Assembly (NCBI GenBank): GCA_903853805.1
Contig: CAINUN010000069.1
Span: forward strand, 1-64,000
Reading direction: 5' to 3'
DNA from: an uncultured Bacteroidota bacterium
GTDB taxonomy: Bacteria; Bacteroidota; Bacteroidia; Chitinophagales; Chitinophagaceae
DNA length: 64,000 bases
Shown here: positions 44,820 through 53,931 of the stretch, piece after piece
Numbering within the stretch: the first letter of the stretch is position 1
Layout of the letters: each line of letters opens with the position of its first letter
Program-made: the position numbers and the translations under genes
Notes under the pieces: model-generated
The model's input: only the letters and a program-made list of their open reading frames with translations
Database searches by the model: none
Told to the model about the DNA's origin: nothing

Positions 44820-45653
44820 ATGAGGAATAAAATTGTACTAATCTTACTGGGCTTTCTCGCTTTAGGTGCTTGTAATGTGCCTCGAGAAACCCTGTATTTT
44901 AAAGACAATAGGAGAACAGATACTTCTATCGTACGAACACCAATTCCACCTTACCAACAAAGTCTAATTGCATCAGACGATATTCTTGCTGTAGAGATTT
45001 CAAGTATCTCTGATTTTACGTCTAAAGACCCAGTTAGAATATTTAATGAAGGTGGTATTTTGTATAACCTAACACCATCCAGTGGTAGTCAGGGTTCGGG
45101 TGGTGGTAATTCAGGATCAAATCTAAAAGGTTATTTAGTCGATCCTGATGGGTATATTGACTATCCTGTTATTGGAAAATTGAAAGTTGCAGGGTTAACT
45201 CTTAGAGAAATAAAAACATTATTGGCTAACCGTTTGGCATCAGATTATGTAAAGGATCCTGTAGTTGAAGTTCGTATTTTGAATTACAAGGTTACGGTAA
45301 TGGGTGAGGTTAGATATCCGGGTGTGGTTATTGCCCCAAATCATAGAATGAATGTTTTAGAAGCTATAGCTGCCTCCGGTGACATTAACTTAACTGGTAG
45401 AAAAGATAACGTAATGGTGATTAGAGAGGTTAATGGACACAGAGAATTTGCAACTGTTAATCTGAATAGTCGCAACGTTTTTACTAATCCTTATTTTGTA
45501 TTGAAGCAAAATGATATAGTATATGTACAGGCTGGCAGAGCTGTAAGAGAGAATACTGCCAATATATTTGTGAGGTTCTATTTACCGGTTCTTGCAACTG
45601 TTCTTTCAGTTACAGCTGCAATTATTGCCTTTTCATTAATGAACAAAAATTAA
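44820..45653 (+). CDS. Wza-like outer membrane polysaccharide export lipoprotein
   Basis: This 277-residue OPX protein has a lipoprotein signal with predicted lipidated Cys18 (LALGAC). The Poly_export domain contains SDDILAVEI and PDGYIDYPVIGKLKVAGLTLREIK, followed by an SLBB-like domain with VTVMGEVRYPGVV and the C-terminal helix LPVLATVLSVTAAIIAF. Such proteins form the outer membrane exit pore for capsule or exopolysaccharide. It is the first gene of the locus and is followed after 12 bases by the Wzc-like gene, its usual partner. Confidence 0.9.
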   Translation: MRNKIVLILLGFLALGACNVPRETLYFKDNRRTDTSIVRTPIPPYQQSLIASDDILAVEISSISDFTSKDPVRIFNEGGILYNLTPSSGSQGSGGGNSGSNLKGYLVDPDGYIDYPVIGKLKVAGLTLREIKTLLANRLASDYVKDPVVEVRILNYKVTVMGEVRYPGVVIAPNHRMNVLEAIAASGDINLTGRKDNVMVIREVNGHREFATVNLNSRNVFTNPYFVLKQNDIVYVQAGRAVRENTANIFVRFYLPVLATVLSVTAAIIAFSLMNKN

Positions 45654-45665
45654 AATTGACCAATT

Positions 45666-48047
45666 ATGGATTATAATCAATTAGTCAATAAGAAGCAAGT
45701 AAACAAATCGAGTGGAGTAACATTTGATTACAAGCGCCTTATAGGTTCCATGCTAGGACACTGGTATTGGTTCTTATTATCTCTGCTTTTAGCATTGATA
45801 ATAGGATTCATATACTTACAGTTGGCCAAACCACAGTATGTTATTAAAGGTACTATTCTTGTTGACAATCAAGAGGAGACAAACAGTACGGAGATACTGG
45901 ACAAGCTTAACATCGTTAAGAAAACACCCGTAAATTTCTATAACGAAATCAATGCGCTACACTCCGAAGATTTAGTATTGCAAACTGTGGACACCCTTGG
46001 GTTGTACATTAAGTATTTTGCTGCTACTAAACTTAGACAAGTAGAGCTTTATAAAAATAGTCCTATAAAGATTGTTTTTGACACAGCGGGTTACACTGGG
46101 ACGTATTCTGATTTATCTCTTAAGTATGTTACAGATGGTCATTTTGATATGAAGGAAGGGGAACGTGTAACTGATGTCCTATACGACACATGGATAAAAA
46201 GACCATATGGAAGATTTAAAATTAAATACACTTATAATCCAGAGTCGGATGATAAGAGTTATTTACTTAATGAAATAAAAGTCGAGATCCGCAATAAGAA
46301 TAGTGTTGCTCAGGCGATTATGAGCGATTATAAAGTTACATCCCCTGACGGAAGAACTAGTGTGGTTGATCTAACATATGTTGATAACATTCCTGCTCGT
46401 GGAGTTGATTTTCTCAATACACTCATTAGAATTTATCTAAGAACAAAAGCCGGAAGTGCCGGATTATCAACCCAGGCTGCTCGTGATTTTATTGATAAAA
46501 ATAAAGCCGACTTGATGAACGGTTTGAATGGGATTGACTCAAGCGTAGAAAATATCAAATCAACTAATAACATTGTTGCCGACCCAGAAAAACAAAGCGC
46601 TAACGTTACTACTGAACAAACTGTTGTAAAGAATCATTTGGATGAGCTTTACTCTAAAAAGAAAGCACTCATTAACTTGAGGAACTTGTTGCTCAATAGT
46701 AGTTATCAAATCCTAGTACCGATTGGCATTGATGACCAAATTTTAATAGGGTTAGTTACTCAATACAATGCTCTCGTTCAACGTCTTGGTACTCAAGAAA
46801 AAGTTCAAGAATTGGGAACTGAAAACCCGTTCTTGCTACAAACTATAGTTGAGTTAGAGAATTTGAAACGTAGGATTTTGGATGTATTGAAGCGTATTAC
46901 AGAAAACGTGGATACTGACATTGTTACTACTACACGTAATGAAGCTAAGAACCTTGATAATGCCAAAACACTTTCTACCGTTGACCGTAAGATTAGTCAG
47001 GTAAGACGTGGTTATGATGTGCTTCAGAACATGTATTTGTATCTCTTTCAAAAAGGAATTGAGAACGAATTACAAGGCTATAATGAATCTACAAAAGCAA
47101 GATTGTTGGTTTCTCCTTATGCTGGAAGTTTACCAATTAGTCCTATAAAAAATGCTGTGTTAACACTTGCCTTATTACTTGGACTGTTGCTACCAATTTT
47201 ATTACTTGCCTTACGCGAATTATTGTCTAAGCGAGTTTATAATGAAGGTGATATTACTTCTATTACTAGTATCCCAATTGCAGGATCAATTAGCAAAGTT
47301 TCTAACTCTGAAATGCGCAATGATTCATTAGCAATTAATCCTGGAGTAAGAACAAGTGTTGCAGAACAATTCCGTGTGTTGAGAGCTAACTTAGAACACT
47401 CAGAGTTTACTGAAGGGAAGAAAATTATTTCCATTATGTCCTCAAATATGGAAGAAGGGAAAACCTTTACAGCATTAAATCTTGGAGTCATTCTCGCATT
47501 AAGTACTAAGCGTGTTATTGTTGTTGAGTTTGATCTTAGACGCCCGAGAATGGCAGAAATCCTCAATCTCGATAATACCGTTGGTGTAAGCGATTATTTG
47601 TCTGGAAATACGAGTGTGAAGAATATTATTCGAACTTCAGGTATTCACTCCAACCTATATGTTGCAAGTTGCGGAAGAATTCCTGCGAATCCTGGCGATT
47701 TGTTGTCGTATCCTTCAACCAAACAGTTAATTCAGGAATTGAGCGAAATGTTTGATGTAGTAATTCTCGACACTGCTCCTATCAATTTTGTTTCGGATGC
47801 ATTGATTCTTTCTAAGTTTTCAGGCATGAATATTCTTGTCACTCGTCAAGCAGTTACCTTTAAGAAAGATGTAATTGAATTTGACAACTTACACAAACAA
47901 GGAAAGATTGATAATCCTCAAATTGTATTCAACTATGTTGAGTATCTAAGGAAATACGGTTATTATTCTAACCCGAATAAGAGCTATGAAGCACAGTTGG
48001 TGGCAAGCACTAACAACAACAATGTTCTTTCTTTCTTTAAAAAATAA
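45666..48047 (+). CDS. Wzc-like polysaccharide co-polymerase and BY-kinase
   Basis: This 793-residue inner membrane protein has a Wzz-like N-terminal part with helix 1 at about residues 31-53, a long periplasmic region, helix 2 near 503-525 and a C-terminal tyrosine autokinase domain. The Walker A motif is SSNMEEGKTF near residue 592 (Ser-x4-Gly-Lys-Thr form, with Met-Glu instead of the more usual Pro-Gly), Walker A' is VEFDLRRPRM near 621 and Walker B is VVILDTAPI near 698. The C-terminal tyrosine cluster is short: YLRKYGYY. It pairs with the Wza-like gene and would regulate chain length and export. Confidence 0.9.
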   Translation: MDYNQLVNKKQVNKSSGVTFDYKRLIGSMLGHWYWFLLSLLLALIIGFIYLQLAKPQYVIKGTILVDNQEETNSTEILDKLNIVKKTPVNFYNEINALHSEDLVLQTVDTLGLYIKYFAATKLRQVELYKNSPIKIVFDTAGYTGTYSDLSLKYVTDGHFDMKEGERVTDVLYDTWIKRPYGRFKIKYTYNPESDDKSYLLNEIKVEIRNKNSVAQAIMSDYKVTSPDGRTSVVDLTYVDNIPARGVDFLNTLIRIYLRTKAGSAGLSTQAARDFIDKNKADLMNGLNGIDSSVENIKSTNNIVADPEKQSANVTTEQTVVKNHLDELYSKKKALINLRNLLLNSSYQILVPIGIDDQILIGLVTQYNALVQRLGTQEKVQELGTENPFLLQTIVELENLKRRILDVLKRITENVDTDIVTTTRNEAKNLDNAKTLSTVDRKISQVRRGYDVLQNMYLYLFQKGIENELQGYNESTKARLLVSPYAGSLPISPIKNAVLTLALLLGLLLPILLLALRELLSKRVYNEGDITSITSIPIAGSISKVSNSEMRNDSLAINPGVRTSVAEQFRVLRANLEHSEFTEGKKIISIMSSNMEEGKTFTALNLGVILALSTKRVIVVEFDLRRPRMAEILNLDNTVGVSDYLSGNTSVKNIIRTSGIHSNLYVASCGRIPANPGDLLSYPSTKQLIQELSEMFDVVILDTAPINFVSDALILSKFSGMNILVTRQAVTFKKDVIEFDNLHKQGKIDNPQIVFNYVEYLRKYGYYSNPNKSYEAQLVASTNNNNVLSFFKK

Positions 48048-48083
48048 GAACAAGTTTCTTTCTAAATAGCTGTTATTTAATAC

Positions 48084-48123
48084 TTTTAAGGGCAGTTCAT
48101 CAAAAGGTGAACTGCCCTTAAAA
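48084..48123. other. 16-bp perfect inverted repeat between wzc and the ABC exporter
   Basis: TTTTAAGGGCAGTTCA and TGAACTGCCCTTAAAA surround an eight-base loop. It is symmetric and lacks a strong U-tract past the stem, so it is not an ideal terminator on either strand. It may act as a partial terminator, an RNA-processing stem or an operator. It separates the Wza/Wzc pair from Wzm/Wzt. Confidence 0.7.
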
Positions 48124-48155
48124 ATAAAATCACGACTTACAACTTTTTGAAGTCA

Positions 48156-49019
48156 ATGGAAATTGCAGAAATAAAACAAAACGAAAATTGGACTGAGGTC
48201 ATCGAACCACGTACCCATTTTCTCGATTTACACTTAAAAGATGTGTGGCGATACCGCGATTTACTTATGCTTTTCGTAAGAAGAGATTTTGTAGCCACTT
48301 ACAAACAAACCATTTTGGGTCCTGTTTGGTTTTTTTTACAACCAGTATTAACAACACTCACTTTCACTCTCGTTTTCGGAAAGATTGCAGGTATTTCAAC
48401 AGATGGTTTGCCAATGGTGTTATTTTACCTTGCAGGCATCACACTATGGAATTATTTTTCAGAATGTCTTAACCGTACTGCCACAGTACTAAAAGATAAT
48501 GCCCCAATTTTTGGTAAAGTATATTTTCCTCGTTTGGTAATGCCGCTTTCCATTATCGTTTCCAATCTTGTAAAATTGGCAATCCAGTTTGCTTTATTTC
48601 TCTGCTTTTGGGGGTATTTTTTAGGTACATCATCTGTGGTTCATCCCAATGTATTAATGTTATTATTTCCGCTGCTTGTCATCATCATGGGTGGGTTAGG
48701 ACTTGGTTTTGGACTAGTGATTACTGCAATGACAACAAAGTATCGTGATTTGATTTTTCTTTTGACTTTTGGCGTTCAACTGTTGATGTATGCAACACCT
48801 GTTATTTATCCATTGTCAACTATAGGTGAAAAATACAAGATCTTCATTTTAGCAAATCCAATGACTTCAATAATTGAAACTTTTAGATATTCTTTTCTAG
48901 GAACTGGAACTTTTAGTTGGATGATGTTGGGTTATAGTTTTCTTTTTATGCTTGTGGTCATGTTTTTCGGGGTTATTATTTTTAATCGAGTGGAAAGAAG
49001 TTTCATGGACACGGTATAA
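48156..49019 (+). CDS. ABC-2 polysaccharide exporter permease (Wzm-like)
   Basis: This 287-residue inner membrane protein has six hydrophobic segments and the ABC-2 permease signature YKQTILGPVWFFLQPVLTTL (about residues 47-66). With the ATPase gene that follows 14 bases later it should form an exporter of completed, lipid-linked polysaccharide, as in O-antigen or teichoic acid export. The ATG at 48156 is chosen over TTG at 48147 nine bases earlier. Confidence 0.88.
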   Translation: MEIAEIKQNENWTEVIEPRTHFLDLHLKDVWRYRDLLMLFVRRDFVATYKQTILGPVWFFLQPVLTTLTFTLVFGKIAGISTDGLPMVLFYLAGITLWNYFSECLNRTATVLKDNAPIFGKVYFPRLVMPLSIIVSNLVKLAIQFALFLCFWGYFLGTSSVVHPNVLMLLFPLLVIIMGGLGLGFGLVITAMTTKYRDLIFLLTFGVQLLMYATPVIYPLSTIGEKYKIFILANPMTSIIETFRYSFLGTGTFSWMMLGYSFLFMLVVMFFGVIIFNRVERSFMDTV

Positions 49020-49033
49020 ACCCAAAACAAACA

Positions 49034-50299
49034 ATGAGTCAAACGAACATCAGAGTAGAAAACATAAGCAAACTTTACCGACTTGGTGAAGTAGGAACAG
49101 GAACTTTAAGCCATGACCTTAATAGATGGTGGGCAAAAATGCGTGGTAAAGAAGACCCTTTTGCAAAAGTAGGTGAAGTAAATGACCGCACTAAGAAAAG
49201 CGATAGTGAATTTGTGTGGGCGGTGAAAGACATTAGTTTTGATGTGAAGCAAGGAGAAGTGATTGGAATAATTGGTAGAAACGGCGCAGGAAAATCTACG
49301 CTACTCAAAATTCTTTCAAAAGTTACGCAACCAACAACAGGCAATATTAAACTCAAAGGTCGCATTGCTTCTTTGCTTGAAGTGGGAACTGGATTTCATC
49401 CGGAACTCACGGGTAGAGAAAACATTTTTCTAAATGGAGCTTTATTGGGAATGACTAAGTCAGAAATTCATTCAAAGTTTGATGCAATTGTTGACTTTGC
49501 AGGCGTTGAAAGATATATAGATACGCCCGTGAAACGATATAGCAGTGGTATGTATGTACGTTTGGCATTTGCTGTAGCTGCATTTCTAGAACCTGAGATT
49601 TTGATTGTGGATGAAGTACTTGCAGTTGGTGATACTGAGTTTCAAAATAAATGTCTAGGGCGAATGAAAGATGTGAGCGTGAATGATGGTAGAACAGTAC
49701 TGTTTGTAAGTCATAACCTTCCCTCATTGAAAGCCATTTGTCAACGTGGAATTCTTTTACAAAATGGTCAACTTGTTAGTGATGGAACAATCAACGATAT
49801 CATTGAACAATACTCATCTCAACACCTTGCTGAAGAAAAAATGGTGGACTGTATTCACTATTTTTCTGAGAACTTGAAAATTGTAGAATTACGTGTTAAT
49901 GGGAATGATAGAAATACATTTTCTTTGGAAAAAGACGAGTTGAATATTTATGTGAAAATGGCGTTGAAAATAAAAACACCTTATGAACTAGATGTTCATT
50001 TTAAAGCTGATGATTTTTTTGTTGCCAGCTATTCTAATTTTGTGAGAAATGATTCACCAACTTTAGAGCCGGGTGTTTATGAAATGAATTACAAAATCAA
50101 ATTGCCAGAATTGCGATCAGGCAAATACAAAATGGACTTTTACTTCACAGTTCCTTTTGCAAGTTGGTTTGCAATTTTGACCAATTCTGTTATTGTAGAT
50201 GTTATTAACAACAAAGTGAGTACATTTTTGACACACCCTACCCTAAATTGGGGTCGTATTTTATTAGAGGGTGATGTCAATACAAAAAAAATTGACTAA
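49034..50299 (+). CDS. ABC exporter ATPase with Wzt-type C-terminal domain
   Basis: This 421-residue protein has an ATPase domain with P-loop GIIGRNGAGKSTLLK (about 77-91), signature YSSGMYVRLAFA (about 168-179) and Walker B ILIVDEVLAVGD (about 189-200). The last 150 residues, with several beta strands, correspond to the C-terminal domain that in Wzt binds the modified end of the polysaccharide and sets its length. It is coupled to the permease gene. The presence of this extension suggests a chain-end modification step, for which the methyltransferase in this locus is a candidate. Confidence 0.88.
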   Translation: MSQTNIRVENISKLYRLGEVGTGTLSHDLNRWWAKMRGKEDPFAKVGEVNDRTKKSDSEFVWAVKDISFDVKQGEVIGIIGRNGAGKSTLLKILSKVTQPTTGNIKLKGRIASLLEVGTGFHPELTGRENIFLNGALLGMTKSEIHSKFDAIVDFAGVERYIDTPVKRYSSGMYVRLAFAVAAFLEPEILIVDEVLAVGDTEFQNKCLGRMKDVSVNDGRTVLFVSHNLPSLKAICQRGILLQNGQLVSDGTINDIIEQYSSQHLAEEKMVDCIHYFSENLKIVELRVNGNDRNTFSLEKDELNIYVKMALKIKTPYELDVHFKADDFFVASYSNFVRNDSPTLEPGVYEMNYKIKLPELRSGKYKMDFYFTVPFASWFAILTNSVIVDVINNKVSTFLTHPTLNWGRILLEGDVNTKKID

Positions 50300-50334
50300 C
50301 CGTTTCGATATAAAACAAACGAAACAAACAAGAC

Positions 50335-51270
50335 TTGACTGCGTATACAAACAAAATAAACATTCACTTAGGCATTGCTTTCGACAATAATTATTTGTCG
50401 CCTTTCTATGCTTTAGCCGCTTCTATCTTCGACTATAATCGAAAGAACAAGATTGTTATTCATGCCATAGCTACAGGTCTAGATATGCTGGTATTGAATG
50501 AAATTGAAGATTATGTTCATCGCCACAATCACGAAATATTCTTTTACACTATTGACGAATCCATGTTGTCCAACATTGTGTTAGTCAACAAATGGACGCA
50601 TGCTGTTTATTATCGTTTGCTTTTCCCTCAATTAGTTCCTGCTAATATTGGACGTTTATTATACATAGACACTGATACGTTGGTTGTCAATGATTTAAAA
50701 GAATTGTATGAACATCCATTACATCATCACCCTGTTGGTGCAGTGTATGACAACTATGTTATTAATCATGCAGAGATTGGTATTGAAGGAACTGGTAATT
50801 ATTTCAACTCTGGTGTCTTGTTGATGGACTTAAACATTTGGAAAGAGCAAAAAATATCTGAAAAGGCGTTTGATTTTTTGAATAATTTCCCTGAGAAAAT
50901 TGTGTATGTTGATCAAGACGCATTGAATGTTGTTTTGAAGGATAACTGGGAAAAAATGGCGTATAAGTACAATGTGTTATTCTCTTACATCCCGCAAACA
51001 TTACCGTTTAATGAACAAAAAGTTTTTTTAAAAGATAAAGTGATTTTACACTTCACTTTGCAACGACCTTGGAGTTGCATTTCAAAAAACCGATTCAGAA
51101 CATTGTATCATTACTACCTTAAAAATTCACCAGCTCCTGAAAAAAGAAAATATATTGATTGGAGCGGTTCAAAAATAATTCCTGCCGTAAGGCTCCGAAT
51201 GCTAGAGTTTTATTTTGATAGTCCTTCCTTGCAAAAAGCATGGAAAAAAATAAGTCCTTCAAAAATTTAG
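50335..51270 (+). CDS. glycosyltransferase family 8
   Basis: This 311-residue GT-A fold enzyme matches GT8: the DxD motif YIDTDTLV (about residue 109), FNSGVLLMDLNIW near 160 and YVDQDALNVVL near 200. GT8 members transfer glucose, galactose or similar sugars in LPS and capsule assembly; the donor and acceptor here are unknown. The start is TTG at 50335; no nearby ATG exists. It follows wzt by 35 bases and overlaps the methyltransferase gene at its 3' end. Confidence 0.85.
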   Translation: MTAYTNKINIHLGIAFDNNYLSPFYALAASIFDYNRKNKIVIHAIATGLDMLVLNEIEDYVHRHNHEIFFYTIDESMLSNIVLVNKWTHAVYYRLLFPQLVPANIGRLLYIDTDTLVVNDLKELYEHPLHHHPVGAVYDNYVINHAEIGIEGTGNYFNSGVLLMDLNIWKEQKISEKAFDFLNNFPEKIVYVDQDALNVVLKDNWEKMAYKYNVLFSYIPQTLPFNEQKVFLKDKVILHFTLQRPWSCISKNRFRTLYHYYLKNSPAPEKRKYIDWSGSKIIPAVRLRMLEFYFDSPSLQKAWKKISPSKI

Positions 51271-52031
51271 TAACAACAAAATCAAACCAAATGATTCAAC
51301 GAATCCTCAACAAAATTTTTGGCAACAACAGCAATCAAAACACACATTTTCCTGTTTTGAATGAAATCCCAGGTGCACAACTTTCGGTAATCGTTCCCAC
51401 TGAATCATGGAATGCATACCCAACGGATCGTTTACTAGATGTTGGGTTAACAGCTGCACAAAAAGCACGTTCAGTTGACCACACTGATATTGTTTCCAAG
51501 ATGAAAGAATATCCACACTGGCCAAACATGAATCCCGGTGAACACTACAAGCTGCTTACAGGTTTAGTTCAAGTCATTCAACCAAAGTTGATTATTGAAA
51601 TCGGGACAGCGACAGGTTATTCTTCTCTTGCAATGAAAAAAGTATTAGCACCTGATGCTAAAATTGTTTCATTTGACATCGTTCCATGGAAACAATTTTC
51701 AAACTGCATTTTGCAAGACGGTGATTTTGCTGATGGTAGATTGGTTCAAGAAATTGCAGACCTTACTCAAATTTCGGTGATGGATAAATACAGATCTCTG
51801 CTTGAAATGGCTGATTTTATTTTTATCGATGCAGCAAAAGATGGTATTCAAGAACAAGTGTTTATTGACAATTTCAAAACAGTGAAATTTGCTACCAAAC
51901 CAATTTTTATGTTTGATGATATCCGTCTATGGAACATGATTAAGATTTGGAACCAATTGGATAAACCAAAATTAGACATGACTACGTTTGGCCATTGGGC
52001 AGGCACTGGTCTTGTTGATTGGGAAGGATAA
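51240..52031 (+). CDS. class I SAM-dependent methyltransferase
   Basis: This protein of up to 263 residues has the SAM-binding motif IIEIGTATGYSSLAM (about residues 118-132) and the acidic FIFIDAAKDG segment, as in O-methyltransferases. In the polysaccharide locus it may methylate a sugar, possibly the chain end. The start is uncertain: ATG 51240 overlaps the GT8 gene by 31 bases, while ATG 51291 (MIQRIL) would avoid the overlap and shorten the protein by 17 residues. I keep the longer form. Confidence 0.75.
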   Translation: MEKNKSFKNLVTTKSNQMIQRILNKIFGNNSNQNTHFPVLNEIPGAQLSVIVPTESWNAYPTDRLLDVGLTAAQKARSVDHTDIVSKMKEYPHWPNMNPGEHYKLLTGLVQVIQPKLIIEIGTATGYSSLAMKKVLAPDAKIVSFDIVPWKQFSNCILQDGDFADGRLVQEIADLTQISVMDKYRSLLEMADFIFIDAAKDGIQEQVFIDNFKTVKFATKPIFMFDDIRLWNMIKIWNQLDKPKLDMTTFGHWAGTGLVDWEG

Positions 52032-52046
52032 TTTTCAAAAAAGAAC

Positions 52047-53045
52047 ATGGTCAATCTTGTTGTACAATCCTTTGGGAAAGAATATGAATTGAAACGAGCT
52101 ACTCTTGCTATTCTCAGTTTCTTTGCACATACATCAATTGATAAGATGGATGCACAGGTTTTTCTGTTTACTGACAAGCCTGAATATTTCAAAGAATATC
52201 TTCAAGGACTTCCAGTGAAATTCATGTTGTTGACACCTCAAAAAGTGAAGCTGATGCGTGGGAAAATTGATTTTCTCCATCGCATGAAAATAGCTTTGAT
52301 TGAAGAGTCTTTTTTGAATTCCGAAGGTGATTTGCTCTACTTTGATTCTGATGCTTTTTTCATTGCAGATCCAATGCCGTTGATGAAAAAATTGTCACCT
52401 GAAATGAGTTTTATGCATTTACATGAATATCATTTTGAGGAGATGAAAAATTTTCCTTTGCCTGGTGGAGCTACTTTTCAAGCTTATCTCAAACATATCG
52501 AACAAAACAGTTTCAAACTTACAGATGGTTCTGATTTTACAATCAGCCCAAAACTTTCTTCATGGAATGCAGGTGTGATGATGTTGCACAGAACACATGC
52601 AATGTTTCTACCGGATGTATATGCTTTGACAGAACAGACATACCCACAAACAAAAAACCATGCCAGCGAACAATATGCTTTTTCTATTGTCTTGGAAACA
52701 AGAACAAAATTGCAAACTTGTGATACGGTAATTTATCATTACTGGTACAGGATTAAAAAGCAAATCATTGACGAATTTTTAAAAGAACAATTCAATGATG
52801 GTTTTTCAAAAAAATTGCTTGATGAAAAAATTGCCATAGTCAAAAAATGGACAGAAGAACTGCCAAAAGTTTTTGAAAACCATGTATTAACGCTTCGTGA
52901 TAATGCAGTGCAGAAGTTGAATGAAAACAAATATGGTGAAGGTTATGTGTGGGCTGCAAAAGCAATATTCAAAGCACCTTTGAGTGACGGAAAGTTTATT
53001 AAAGATGTGATATACCACTTAAAAAGACAATTGAAAGGTGGCTAA
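52047..53045 (+). CDS. glycosyltransferase-like protein, GT-A fold
   Basis: This 332-residue protein has the features of a nucleotide-sugar transferase: LLYFDSDAFFIADP (DxD near residue 107) and SSWNAGVMMLHRTH near 172. The closest named family is not certain, so function is given only as likely sugar transfer. It has a Lys-rich C-terminal helical region. The next gene starts eight bases before its stop codon. Confidence 0.65.
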   Translation: MVNLVVQSFGKEYELKRATLAILSFFAHTSIDKMDAQVFLFTDKPEYFKEYLQGLPVKFMLLTPQKVKLMRGKIDFLHRMKIALIEESFLNSEGDLLYFDSDAFFIADPMPLMKKLSPEMSFMHLHEYHFEEMKNFPLPGGATFQAYLKHIEQNSFKLTDGSDFTISPKLSSWNAGVMMLHRTHAMFLPDVYALTEQTYPQTKNHASEQYAFSIVLETRTKLQTCDTVIYHYWYRIKKQIIDEFLKEQFNDGFSKKLLDEKIAIVKKWTEELPKVFENHVLTLRDNAVQKLNENKYGEGYVWAAKAIFKAPLSDGKFIKDVIYHLKRQLKGG

Positions 53046-53931
53046 ATCCAATGAAATAAAAGTTGGTTTTTGCGTAGCATATGACTGGGAGTTTCTCAGA
53101 ATTTCATTGCCGCTTATTTATCCTTATGCTGATAAAGTTTGTCTTTCTATTGATAAAGAAAGGATGAGCTGGACAAAACAGAAATTTACTATTAATGATG
53201 CTGCATTTTATGCTTTTGTGAAAGAGATAGACACAAGAGACATCATCGATATTTACGAAGATGATTTTCATCAACCAGACTTAACACCGATGGAAAACGA
53301 AGTGCGTCAACGAAAGCTGATATCTTCAAGATTGGGAATAAGTGGGTGGCATTTGCAATTGGATACAGATGAATTCTTTGTTGATTTCGAAGGGTTTGTA
53401 GCTTACTTGAAACAATATAAATCCAATAAGAAAGTCAACATTACTTGCCCTTGGTATACGATGTACAAGCAAGTGAAAAACGGTTGCTTGTTTATTTCTG
53501 AAGATGAAAAAGAACTGGAGTTTATTCCAATAGCAACAAGATTTCCTCATTATGACTTTGGAAGAAGAAATGGTTATTTCAACATCAAAACACCTTTTGT
53601 CATTTTGCATCAATCATGGGCAAGAAGCGAACAAGAAATTCTTCAAAAGATTAGTAATTGGGGACACAAAGAAGACTTTGATGTAATGCAATATTATAAG
53701 AGATGGCAATCATTGAATGAATCCAATTTCAAAGACTACACCAACTTCCATCCTATTCATCCTGAAATATGGAAGCGACTTGAAATGAAAGAGGGTAAAG
53801 ACATACCAGCAATGGTTGCCAATTTAAAAATCAACCCACCTTTCAAAATTGATTACCGAAAACTAAGCAAAGAAAACTCAGTTTGGCGTTCAAGAATCAA
53901 ACATTATTTCAATAAAATTAAGATGACATAA
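53038..53931 (+). CDS. glycosyltransferase-like protein (GT2-related)
   Basis: This 297-residue protein begins with VGFCVAYDWEFLRISLPLI and contains WHLQLDTDEFFVDFEGF near residue 105, a DxD-type motif found in GT2-related and Glyco_tranf_2_4-like proteins. A Trp/Tyr-rich middle (NITCPWYTMYKQ) follows. The start is GTG at 53038, overlapping the preceding gene by eight bases, so it is likely translated by coupling. The stop TAA shares its last A with the next ATG (TAATG). Confidence 0.65.
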   Translation: MAKSNEIKVGFCVAYDWEFLRISLPLIYPYADKVCLSIDKERMSWTKQKFTINDAAFYAFVKEIDTRDIIDIYEDDFHQPDLTPMENEVRQRKLISSRLGISGWHLQLDTDEFFVDFEGFVAYLKQYKSNKKVNITCPWYTMYKQVKNGCLFISEDEKELEFIPIATRFPHYDFGRRNGYFNIKTPFVILHQSWARSEQEILQKISNWGHKEDFDVMQYYKRWQSLNESNFKDYTNFHPIHPEIWKRLEMKEGKDIPAMVANLKINPPFKIDYRKLSKENSVWRSRIKHYFNKIKMT

